From Pseudomonadota bacterium (GTDB taxonomy: Bacteria > Pseudomonadota > Alphaproteobacteria > Azospirillales > Azospirillaceae), in the NCBI GenBank assembly GCA_023413605.1, contig JAEZPL010000077.1, forward strand, positions 1-7,808: DNA of 7,808 nucleotides, in the 5' to 3' direction. Both the position numbers and the translations under genes were made by a program. A model generated the notes under the pieces. That model did not search any database. It had not been told where the DNA came from and saw only the letters and a program-made list of their open reading frames with translations. Below, in pieces: positions 1 through 5,066 of the stretch. Every line of letters begins with the position of its first letter. Position 1 is the stretch's first letter.

Positions 1-44
1 CGCAGCACGCGCTCCCGCAAATCTCTCGAATAGGCTCGGCTCAT
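1..44 (-). CDS. IS630-type transposase, first 14 codons only
   Basis: ATG at 44 (minus strand) opens the peptide MSRAYSRDLRERVL, which continues off the left edge. The motif 'AYSxDLRERV' is the characteristic beginning of IS630-family transposases, where it starts the N-terminal helix-turn-helix region. A strong Shine-Dalgarno GGAGGG lies 7 bases upstream (52-57), which fixes the start. The product would be a DDE transposase acting at TA targets. The catalytic domain is not in the window, so whether the gene is intact is unknown. Confidence 0.6.
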   Translation of the reverse strand, partial: MSRAYSRDLRERVL

Positions 45-124
45 CGCGACACCCTCCACAATGGGGCAATCGCTCCAACAGCCAAGCCTCACTTCCGTTC
101 TTCGCTCCCAACAGGAAATTGCTC
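1..124 (-). mobile_element. IS630-type insertion sequence, terminal part only
   Basis: This is the end of an insertion sequence that enters from beyond the left edge. Reading the minus strand, the Tn3-type transposase frame runs up to '...REGQASPA' and then hits TA (126-125), after which unrelated sequence begins with GAGCAATTTCC. About 80 bases further in is a ribosome-binding site and a transposase start. IS630/Tc1-mariner elements insert at TA dinucleotides and duplicate them, and related Tn3 transposases usually have a Tyr codon (TAT/TAC) near this point, so the TA fits the target exactly. The far end and the second TA are outside the window, so the element's length cannot be judged. The family call rests on the short transposase N-terminus and the TA junction. 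Confidence 0.62.
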
Positions 125-126
125 TA

Positions 127-914
127 GGCGGGCGATGCCTGACCTTCCCGGACGAATTGGCGGAACCGGACTTCGGGAATGCGAGTGTCGATTCGGATGC
201 GATCCCAATGGCGCGGACGACCTGAAGCTTGTCGAGCAGGTCACGGACATGTCCGGCTTTCGGCGCGCTCGGCATCGCCTTCAACCAGGAAAGAGGAGTC
301 CCGCCGAGGTCAGGATCGACCACCGGCAGACGGTCGAGTTCGGCCAGTTGCTCGTCGGTGAGGCCGGCAAGCAGAGCATCCACCGCCCGCTTGCGGGCAC
401 GGGCGCGCCCAGCGGCGCCGGTGCGCTCGATCACCGGCAATGCCGGCAGAATGAAGTTTTGGGAGTGGAGGGCGGAGACGATGGCTGTGACGATCGGTTC
501 CGGCCTGTTCGTGGTCCAGGCGGCCTGGGCGGCCGCTTCGATCATGAAGGGAAGATCGAGATTGGTCGATGGCCGCAACCCGAGCATGGCGGCGAGTTGC
601 CGGGCATGATCGGTCATCGTCTGGGGTCGGCGCGCATAATCGGTAAACAGGTGCGCCGGCACATGGATCTGGGTGGCGATCCAGGCGACCAGAGCGTCGA
701 GCGGTTCCTCGATCTGGGCAAGCGCGCGGCCGGAATGCCGAAGCAGCGCCAGCTGCACGGCAAAGCCCAGCCGGTTGGCCGCGCCCCGCCGTGTCAGAAC
801 GAGATCCTGATCCGACGGGGTGAGCGTGAAGCGACGCGCCAAAGCATCCCGATCCGCGGGAATACCAAGAAGCCGCCGTAACTCCGTGTCGGGCAACAAA
901 CGATGTCGCGGCAC
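127..914 (-). pseudogene. tnpA: Tn3-family transposase tnpA, N-terminal remnant, frameshifted and interrupted
   Basis: The frame from GTG 914 begins MPRHRLLPDTELRRLLGIP and continues with 'RRGAANRLGFAVQLALLRHSGRA', matching the N-terminal DNA-binding region (DUF4158 type) of Tn3-family transposases. GTG 914 is chosen because GAGGGAG lies 5 bases upstream and the family usually starts 'MPRR..L'. An ATG at 959 is in frame but has no good ribosome-binding site. At about 198-206 the reading breaks: after 'LDKLQVVRAIGI' the family-like text 'IDTRIPEVRFRQFVREGQASPA' continues in another frame, which one lost base would explain. At 126-125 the gene is cut by the IS630-type element. Only about 260 of the usual near-1000 residues are here, with no DDE catalytic domain. 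Uninterrupted reading in the first frame crosses into the IS and is meaningless. Confidence 0.83.
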
Positions 915-1018
915 GCCATCTCCCTCTCCAACCGGTGCCAGACCCCAAGGCCGGCTCATGACGGGGAAGGGTTATGGACGAACGCAGGACCGCCTGTCAC
1001 GGAACCGCGCTGCCCGCC

Positions 1019-1046
1019 TGTCCGCATTGCCACCCTTTGACGGACA
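1019..1046 (+). other. res subsite I-like sequence upstream of tnpA
   Basis: This 28-bp stretch begins TGTCCG and ends CGGACA, a perfect 6-bp dyad with 16 bases between. Twenty-eight base pairs is the usual length of resolvase subsite I. It aligns without gaps to 2632-2659 beside tnpR, in the same orientation, at about 20 of 28 positions, including a shared GTTTGACGG/CTTTGACGG segment. Subsites II and III are not clear nearby. Short dyads at 1069-1081 and 1097-1111 are different in shape. It may be a degenerate or partial second res site. Confidence 0.4.
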
Positions 1047-1068
1047 ACCGGCAGCGAGACGGCAACAC

Positions 1069-1111
1069 CGGCCTCAGGCCGACGCCACCACCCAGATGTC
1101 GGTTGCCGACA
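1069..1111. repeat. Two short perfect dyads in the gap upstream of tnpA
   Basis: The gap between the tnpA start (914) and the end of the enoyl-CoA hydratase-like gene (1155) holds two compact palindromes. CGGCCTCAGGCCG lies at 1069-1081 and TGTCGGTTGCCGACA at 1097-1111. The second uses the same TGTCGG/CCGACA words as the resolvase sites but is only 15 bp long. They could be protein-binding sites in a tnpA control region or remains of res subsites. Neither is followed by a T-run, so a terminator is unlikely. I see no coding sequence in this gap. Confidence 0.3.
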
Positions 1112-1154
1112 GCGAGCGAACGTTCAGAGCGTCGCCAGTATTTCCTTCCATTAT

Positions 1155-1901
1155 TCAGCTCCTGACGGCGGAGGACCAGGTGCCTGGATAGGCCGGTTCC
1201 CGCCGGGCAATCCAGGCGCCCAGCCCCTCGCGCAGGTCGGCGGTCGGCGCCATCCGGGCGAACTGCTCGGCCTCCACAGCCAAACCTTCGGCGATGGGCA
1301 GATTGATGCCCCGCGTGACCGCGGTGAGGATGGTGGCAACGGCGAGCGGCGAATGGACGAGAATGCGCTCCAACAGCATCCGCGCCGCCGGCAACAGTTC
1401 CTCATGAGGAACGACCGCGTTGACGAGGCCCAGTTCCAGCGCCCGATCGGGCGAAAAGGTCTCGCCGGTGAGCAGCAACTGCATGGCGCGCTTGCGCCCG
1501 GCGAGCCTGGGCAGGCGCTGGGTGCCGCCAAAGGTGGGCGGCATCCCAAGGCGGATCTCGGGCTTAGCGAAGACGGCGCGCTCGCTGGCGATTGCGAGGG
1601 GAGCGGCTTCCGTCACCTCGCAGCCGCCGCCATAGGCGAGGCCGTTGACCGCCACCAAGATGGGTTTGCGGAACGCCTCGATGCGGGCGGTGAGCCGCTG
1701 GCCGCGCGCCACGAAGTCACGAAGTGCCGCTTCGGGACTCTCTGCCACGGAGCGTGAGAACTCGGGGATGTCGCCGCCGGCGGAGAAGGCGCGCCCTGTT
1801 CCGGTGAGGATCACCCCACGTACATGGTTGTCGCCCTCGATGTCGTCGAGAGCCGCGAGCAAGGCGTCGATCTCCTTCAGGACACACTCGATCATAATCA
1901 T
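1155..1901 (-). CDS. Enoyl-CoA hydratase/isomerase family protein, probably N-terminally truncated
   Basis: The protein has the crotonase fold signature. 'GRAFSAGGDIPEF' (residues 36-48) is the first oxyanion-hole and CoA-binding segment. 'GLAYGGGCE' (87-95) and 'FAKPEIRLGMPPTFGGTQRLPR' (111-132) carry two glutamates, E95 and E115, that align with the catalytic pair of enoyl-CoA hydratases (Glu144/Glu164 in the rat enzyme). The expected reaction is hydration of a 2-enoyl-CoA in fatty-acid or aromatic degradation; the substrate cannot be told. It is 248 residues, but families of this type start with a beta-hairpin ending '..LNRPxKRNA' that is missing. Coordinates give the longest ATG frame. 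The second ATG (1895) is better spaced from GAGGGG (1902-1907). A frame just upstream reads 'AAILLSSPTKRG' and stops at 1898-1900, suggesting a frameshift removed the first strands. It diverges from the TetR-type gene, which probably controls it. Confidence 0.8.
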   Translation of the reverse strand: MIMIECVLKEIDALLAALDDIEGDNHVRGVILTGTGRAFSAGGDIPEFSRSVAESPEAALRDFVARGQRLTARIEAFRKPILVAVNGLAYGGGCEVTEAAPLAIASERAVFAKPEIRLGMPPTFGGTQRLPRLAGRKRAMQLLLTGETFSPDRALELGLVNAVVPHEELLPAARMLLERILVHSPLAVATILTAVTRGINLPIAEGLAVEAEQFARMAPTADLREGLGAWIARREPAYPGTWSSAVRS

Positions 1902-1945
1902 CCCCTCTTCGTCGGTGAGGAGAGCAGGATGGCCGCCGTGGCGGC

Positions 1946-1972
1946 TTGAGTATACTCACTGTACGGTATACT
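1946..1972. promoter_or_regulatory. Operator-like dyad overlapping a promoter between the hydratase and TetR genes
   Basis: AGTATAC at 1949-1955 and GTATACT at 1966-1972 form a 24-bp imperfect palindrome with perfect 7-bp arms and a 10-bp centre, the size and position typical of TetR-family operators. Each arm contains TATACT, a good -10 element on its own strand. On the plus strand TTGAGT (1946-1951) and TATACT (1967-1972) could form a promoter for the regulator, but the 15-bp spacing is short. On the minus strand TATACT (1956-1951) could serve the hydratase gene, though I see no clear -35. A repressor bound here would block both directions and autoregulate. Confidence 0.6.
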
Positions 1973-1981
1973 TTGGCCGTC

Positions 1982-2581
1982 ATGCCAAGACATGCAGACA
2001 CGCGCGGACGGATCATCCAGGCAGCCTCCAAGCTCTTCTATGCGGAGGGGATCGGCCGCGTCAGTGTCGATGCCATCGCCGAGAAGGCGGGCATCACCAA
2101 GCGCACGCTCTATTATCATTTCGAGAGCAAGGATGACCTCGTCGCCGCCTATCTTGACGCGCGCGACCAGCCCAACCTGAAGCTGATGGCGAGCTGGTTC
2201 GCTGGCGCCGAAGGCGGGGCGGCAGAGAAGGTTGCAGCCATCTTCGCCAGCCTCGCGCGCAACGCACGCCACCCGAAATGGAAGGGCTGCGGCTTCCTGC
2301 GGACCACGGCGGAACTAGCCGCCCTGCCGGGCCATCCCGCTGTGAAGATCGGCGCGCGTCACAAGAGTGCCTTCGCCTCATGGCTTGCGGACGAACTGGA
2401 GCTTGCGGGTTATAACAATCCGCAAGCCCTCGCACGCCAGATCCTGTTGCTGCTCGACGGCGCCTTCTCCGCATCGCTGGTGCACCGCGACGCCAGTTGG
2501 TTCGAAGAGGCCGGTCACGCCGCCCGCGCTTTGGTGGATGGCCATCCACGGAAACACGAGGACCAGCAGAGCCAAGCCTGA
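1982..2581 (+). CDS. TetR/AcrR-family transcriptional regulator
   Basis: The 199-residue product has a TetR-type N-terminal DNA-binding domain. 'RGRIIQAASKLFYAEGIGRVSVDAIAEKAGITKRTLYYHFESKDDLVAAYL' is spread over residues 8-58, with the helix-turn-helix at about 28-47. The C-terminal part is a helical ligand-binding and dimerisation domain of normal length ('GCGFLRTTAELA', 'LLLLDGAFSASLVH'). It probably acts as a ligand-responsive repressor; an acyl-CoA or related ligand is a guess from its divergent hydratase-like neighbour. ATG 1982 is chosen because the HTH domain then has its usual short leader. The in-frame TTG at 1946 lies within the promoter dyad. There is no Shine-Dalgarno before 1982, and the -10 ends only 9 bases upstream, so the mRNA may be nearly leaderless. 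Confidence 0.88.
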   Translation: MPRHADTRGRIIQAASKLFYAEGIGRVSVDAIAEKAGITKRTLYYHFESKDDLVAAYLDARDQPNLKLMASWFAGAEGGAAEKVAAIFASLARNARHPKWKGCGFLRTTAELAALPGHPAVKIGARHKSAFASWLADELELAGYNNPQALARQILLLLDGAFSASLVHRDASWFEEAGHAARALVDGHPRKHEDQQSQA

Positions 2582-2605
2582 TCGCGCCAGGGCTCTTCTT
2601 TTCGC

Positions 2606-2635
2606 GACACTCTGATCCGCCTGGGTCAGAGTGTC
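2606..2635. terminator. Perfect 10-bp inverted repeat after the TetR gene, possible terminator
   Basis: GACACTCTGA (2606-2615) and TCAGAGTGTC (2626-2635) are exact inverted copies. The inner bases TCC/GGG extend the possible stem to 13 pairs around a four-base loop. It starts 25 bases after the TetR stop codon. It is followed by CGCTTTCCC rather than a long T-run, so an intrinsic terminator is possible but not typical. Its right arm overlaps the first bases of the res-like site (2632), so it could instead belong to the junction between passenger DNA and transposon backbone. Confidence 0.42.
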
Positions 2636-2735
2636 CGCTTTCCCGCCGTTTGACGGCCAGCCTCCACCCTGTCCGCCAACCCGCCTTGACGACGGCTTTC
2701 CGGACACACAGTTTGTCGGACGGGTTTCCGGACGA
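2632..2735 (+). other. Candidate res site upstream of tnpR (three subsites)
   Basis: Three dyads with TGTCSG half-sites lie in the order expected for a Tn3-family res. Subsite I at 2632-2659 is 28 bp (TGTCCG...CGGCCA). Subsite II at 2670-2706 is 37 bp with a perfect TGTCCG...CGGACA dyad. Subsite III at 2714-2735 begins TGTCGGA and ends CCGGACGA, and lies 12 bp from the tnpR start. In known elements the crossover occurs in subsite I, II and III are accessory, and III lies nearest tnpR, which matches. The resolvase would resolve cointegrates here and probably represses its own promoter, which should lie inside this region. Subsite limits are read by eye. Confidence 0.62.
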
Positions 2736-2747
2736 TCGGAGCGGGCG

Positions 2748-3320
2748 GTGGCGAACATCGGCTATGCCAGAGTCTCGACCGCTGATCAGGATCCGGCTCT
2801 GCAACTCGACGCCTTGGCCAAGGCGGACTGCGAACGGGTTTTTCAGGATCAAGCATCCGGAGCCAAGGCTGATCGACCGGGGCTGGCGGCGGCCATCGCG
2901 TTCGCCCGAAGTGGCGACATCCTGGTGGTCTGGAAGCTGGACCGTCTCGGCCGGTCGCTGCCGCACCTGATCGAGACCGTGAACATGCTGGAGGCCCGTG
3001 GCGTCGGCTTTCGGTCGCTGACCGAAGCGATTGACACGACCACGCCCGGCGGCCGGCTGGTGTTCCACATCTTCGGCGCTCTCGGCCAATTCGAGCGTGA
3101 CCTCATCCGGGAACGGACCCGTGTCGGTTTGGTCGCTGCTGTCGCTCGTGATCGGAAGGGCGGGCGCACGCCGGTGGTGACCGAGGACAAGCTCCGCCGG
3201 GCAAAGGCACTCCTCGCCCAAGGTTTCACGGTTCGTGAAGCCGCTGCGCGGATCAAGGTCGGAAAGACCGCGCTCTATGCAGCTCTTGGCGTAAACGGAA
3301 GCGAGAACGCTGATCCATGA
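2748..3320 (+). CDS. tnpR: Serine recombinase, Tn3-type resolvase
   Basis: The 190-residue product is a small serine resolvase. 'NIGYARVSTADQ' places the catalytic serine at residue 10, with R8 beside it. 'VWKLDRLGRS' (61-70) supplies the conserved active-site arginines, and 'FGALGQFERDLIRERT' (109-124) begins the long dimer helix E. 'FTVREAAARIKVGKTALYAAL' (160-180) is the C-terminal helix-turn-helix. Length and domain order match intact Tn3-family resolvases of about 185-190 residues. The start is GTG 2748, because GGAG (2738-2741) lies 6 bases upstream and family members begin 'M.IGYARVS'. The longer in-frame ATG at 2631 would translate the res site. It would cut and rejoin DNA at res to resolve transposition cointegrates. 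Nothing suggests inactivation. Confidence 0.92.
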   Translation: MANIGYARVSTADQDPALQLDALAKADCERVFQDQASGAKADRPGLAAAIAFARSGDILVVWKLDRLGRSLPHLIETVNMLEARGVGFRSLTEAIDTTTPGGRLVFHIFGALGQFERDLIRERTRVGLVAAVARDRKGGRTPVVTEDKLRRAKALLAQGFTVREAAARIKVGKTALYAALGVNGSENADP

Positions 3321-3343
3321 ACGGAGTTCTTTGTCCGTTCCGC

Positions 3344-3381
3344 CTTAGCGTTGTTTAGATGACACTTATCGCGCTGCCCTC
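3344..3381 (-). repeat. Candidate terminal inverted repeat of the Tn3-family element
   Basis: Read on the minus strand, this segment runs GAGGGCAGCGCGATAAG (3381-3365) and ends ACAACGCTAAG (3354-3344). Tn3-family terminal repeats are about 38 bp, G-rich at the outer end, and typically finish inside with ACGCTAAG or ACGTTAAG. Orientation (CGCTAAG towards tnpR) and position (24 bp after the tnpR stop) fit the right end of the transposon. The outer tip is GAGGGC rather than the usual GGGG, so the exact boundary could be a few bases different. The partner repeat is outside the window. Confidence 0.52.
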
Positions 3382-3387
3382 GGCTTG

Positions 3388-3426
3388 ACGGTCGGCGGGC
3401 ACTGGACGTGTTCATCCGCCGACCGT
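3388..3426. repeat. 11-bp perfect inverted repeat with 17-bp spacer
   Basis: ACGGTCGGCGG at 3388-3398 and CCGCCGACCGT at 3416-3426 are exact inverted copies. It lies just outside the proposed transposon end, in the 228-bp gap between tnpR and the FAD oxidoreductase gene. The long spacer and lack of a T-run argue against a standard terminator. It could be a hairpin in RNA, a two-site protein target, or a remnant of another mobile element. The gap also has a weaker stem (3436-3444 with 3451-3461). I find no gene in this gap. Confidence 0.45.
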
Positions 3427-3486
3427 ATGAAAGGCGCCCGGCATCTGAGTATGCCCTGGGCCGTTGCTCTGGAACTTTGATGTGGC

Positions 3487-3549
3487 GAGCAGATTCACGC
3501 GGCCGGCCATCAAAGCGGATTGCAATCCGCTTTGGACCGCGACCTGCTC
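3487..3549. repeat. Compound palindrome at the 3' end of the FAD oxidoreductase gene (terminator or MITE-like)
   Basis: The core at 3511-3534 is a perfect 24-bp palindrome centred on TTGCAA. Around it CGCGG (3498-3502) pairs with CCGCG (3537-3541), and GAGCAG (3487-3492) with CTGCTC (3544-3549), giving one 63-bp nested hairpin. The last base of the palindrome is the third base of the oxidoreductase stop codon (TAG, 3551-3549). Core arms with AAA before and TTT after could act as an intrinsic terminator in both directions. The sequence running into it, GCCTAGAGCA on the minus strand, is also present at the IS630-type junction (129-120), so a small non-autonomous element inserted at TA is an alternative. 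Confidence 0.55.
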
Positions 3550-4679
3550 TAGGCAGGCTGGGCTGACAGCCGGTCCGCCACCTCGTCGGCGATGGCGAGG
3601 CAGGAGGTCAGGCCCGGCGATTCCATGCCGAACAGGTTGACCAGACCTGGCACCCCGTGCGTCTCCGGCCCCTGGATCAGGAAGTCGGCCTGCGGCTGGC
3701 CGCGACCGCTCAGCTTCGGGCGGACGCCGGAATAGGCCGGCACCAGGGCACCGTCGGGCAGGCCCGGCCAATAGCGCCGAACGTCACCGTAAAAGCTGTC
3801 GGCCCGCTTTGGGTCGACCTGGTAGTCGAGCCGGTCGTAGCCCGCGGGGTCAAGCCACTCCACGTCCGGGCCGAAACGGGCTTGTCCGGCCAGATCCAGC
3901 GTCAGGTGGACGCCCAGCCCGCCTTCCACCGGCACCGGATAGACCAGCCGCTCGAAGGGCGAGCGCCCCTGCCCCAGCGCGTAGTAATTGCCCTTGGCCA
4001 GCACCCGCGCCGGCACATGCTCCACCGGAAAGCCTTCCAGCCCGCGCGCCACGCCCCAGGCGCCCAGCCCGGCGGCGTTGACCAGCGTGCCGCAGGCGAT
4101 GCGCATCGGCTCGGCTCCACCGACCTCCAGCGTGAAGCCGTCCGCGGTGCGTTGGGCGCGTTCCAGCGGGCTGAGGAAGGCCAGCATGGCGCCCGCCTCC
4201 TCCGCGTCGCCCCGCAGGGCCAGCATCAGGCCGTGGCTGTCGATGATGCCGGTGGACGGCGACAGCAGCGCCCCGACGCAGCGCAGGTTCGGTTCCATCG
4301 CCATCGCTTCGGACGCCGAAAGAGCGACGAGATCGCCCACCCCATTGGCGGCGGCCTGGGCACGGATGGCCTTCAACCGGGGCAGCTGGGCCTCTTCCGT
4401 GGCGACGATCAGCTTGCCGATGCGCCTGTGTTCCACCCCATGCGCCGCGCAGTAGGCGTAGAGCGCGTCGCGCCCGGCCACGCACAGGCGCGCCCGCAGG
4501 CTGCCCGTGGGGTAATAGATGCCCGCGTGGATGACCTCGGAGTTGCGCGAGCTGGTGCCGGTGCCGATGGCATCCGTGGCCTCCAGAACCACCACCTCGC
4601 GCCCGGCCCGGGCCAGTTGCCGGGCCGCCGCCAGCCCGATCACGCCGGCCCCGACCACCACGCAGTCCACCCGCTCCAT
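3549..4679 (-). CDS. FAD-dependent oxidoreductase, L-2-hydroxyglutarate oxidase-like (DAO family)
   Basis: The 376-residue protein starts MERVDCVVVGAGVIGLA, with the GxGxxG dinucleotide-binding loop at residues 10-15 and the acidic end of the second strand at 'VVLEA' (30-34), typical for FAD. 'TSSRNSEVIHAGIYYP' (42-57) is close to the conserved segment of L-2-hydroxyglutarate dehydrogenase/oxidase (LhgO/L2HGDH), and 'SGVRPKLSG' and 'GLVNLFGMESPGLTSCLAIADEV' near the C terminus are family landmarks. It probably oxidises a 2-hydroxy or 2-amino acid at the membrane face or in the cytosol; L-2-hydroxyglutarate is the best guess but not proven. ATG 4679 has GGAGAG 5 bases upstream and starts directly before the Rossmann strand. 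In-frame sequence out to 4982 has no coding character. The gene stands alone, convergent with tnpR. Length is slightly below the about 400 usual for LhgO. Confidence 0.88.
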   Translation of the reverse strand: MERVDCVVVGAGVIGLAAARQLARAGREVVVLEATDAIGTGTSSRNSEVIHAGIYYPTGSLRARLCVAGRDALYAYCAAHGVEHRRIGKLIVATEEAQLPRLKAIRAQAAANGVGDLVALSASEAMAMEPNLRCVGALLSPSTGIIDSHGLMLALRGDAEEAGAMLAFLSPLERAQRTADGFTLEVGGAEPMRIACGTLVNAAGLGAWGVARGLEGFPVEHVPARVLAKGNYYALGQGRSPFERLVYPVPVEGGLGVHLTLDLAGQARFGPDVEWLDPAGYDRLDYQVDPKRADSFYGDVRRYWPGLPDGALVPAYSGVRPKLSGRGQPQADFLIQGPETHGVPGLVNLFGMESPGLTSCLAIADEVADRLSAQPA

Positions 4680-5066
4680 CGTTTCTCTCCGGTTCTTCCA
4701 AAGGGCTGATCCCAAGGGTTGATCGGGGGCAACAAGGCCGCAAAAGCAGCCGGCCACGCAAGAGGGATGGAGACGCGGCATCCCCGGACGGACCACCCCC
4801 CTTCGGCCCGCCGCCCCATAAGAGACGTCCGGACGGGTGGAGCTGGTCCAGGACAGATCATCCTCAGGATGCATCCGGTCACTCGCGTTACGCCCTAAAC
4901 AAACAAGATATATCCACATGACAGAATGAATTCCAATGTCGTACTTTCTTAACGGCACTGTGGGATTTGGATTGTAGCTCATCAGAATTCATTGAATAGG
5001 CGCCGACATTTTATGAATTGAGGAACTGTTTCAAAAACGGTCCTCTTTTATTCAAAGGCGGCAGCC
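4680..5066. promoter_or_regulatory. Divergent intergenic region with AT-rich half, inverted 9-mers
   Basis: This 387-bp region separates the minus-strand FAD gene from the plus-strand metalloprotease gene and must hold both promoters. The left half (to about 4880) is GC-rich like the genes. From about 4890 to 5060 it becomes clearly AT-rich. AATGAATTC (4925-4933) and GAATTCATT (4985-4993) are an exact inverted pair with centres 60 bp apart, and a related ATGAATTG occurs at 5013-5020. Promoter hexamers are not convincing: TTGGAT (4967-4972) and TTGAAT (4992-4997) are the nearest plus-strand candidates. No open frame here looks coding. Confidence 0.45.
5020..5052 (+). terminator. Terminator-like stem-loop in the metalloprotease leader, possible attenuator
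   Basis: GAGGAACTGTTT (5020-5031) can pair with AAACGGTCCTC (5035-5045) with one small bulge or mismatch around a short CAA loop. It is followed at once by TTTTATT (5046-5052). On the plus strand this is the shape of an intrinsic terminator, lying only 15 bases before the ATG at 5067 and just upstream of the AAAGG ribosome-binding region. If the promoter is upstream, it would act as an attenuator; otherwise it insulates the gene from read-through. The stem is modest and its activity is untested. Confidence 0.4.

Larger units (their letters stand above)
127..3381. mobile_element. Tn3-family transposon, right-hand portion, with two passenger genes
   Basis: The unit is made of a tnpA remnant (minus), an enoyl-CoA hydratase-like gene (minus), a TetR-type regulator (plus), a res-like site, a serine resolvase (plus) and a candidate terminal inverted repeat at 3344-3381. 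Divergent tnpA and tnpR with res between them is a common Tn3-family layout. Here about 1.5 kb of passenger DNA lies between them. The left end is outside the window beyond the IS630-type insertion, so no target duplication can be seen. With tnpA broken the element probably cannot transpose by itself, but tnpR looks intact. The right boundary is inferred from the IR-like motif and may be off by a few bases. Confidence 0.6.

Noticed and set aside
307..344. Possible CRISPR or tandem-repeat array anywhere in the window
   Set aside because: No regularly spaced direct repeats were found at DNA level; the only repetitive protein text is the RTX blocks, whose codons vary, and the only tandem DNA repeat is the short one at 6851-6885.
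135..881. 248-codon plus-strand open frame
   Set aside because: It is antisense to the tnpA remnant; its arginine-, glycine- and proline-rich text matches no family, while the opposite strand reads as a Tn3 transposase.
2631..2747. Earlier GTG/ATG-type start for the resolvase
   Set aside because: This stretch is the res-like site. The family N-terminus begins at GTG 2748 with GGAG 6 bases upstream.
2094..3221. 375-codon minus-strand open frame across the TetR and resolvase genes
   Set aside because: It crosses two recognisable plus-strand genes and a res-like site and has a low-complexity arginine-rich composition.
4680..4982. N-terminal extension of the FAD oxidoreductase to an upstream ATG
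   Set aside because: The extension has no family similarity, and ATG 4679 has a good ribosome-binding site and begins immediately before the FAD-binding strand.
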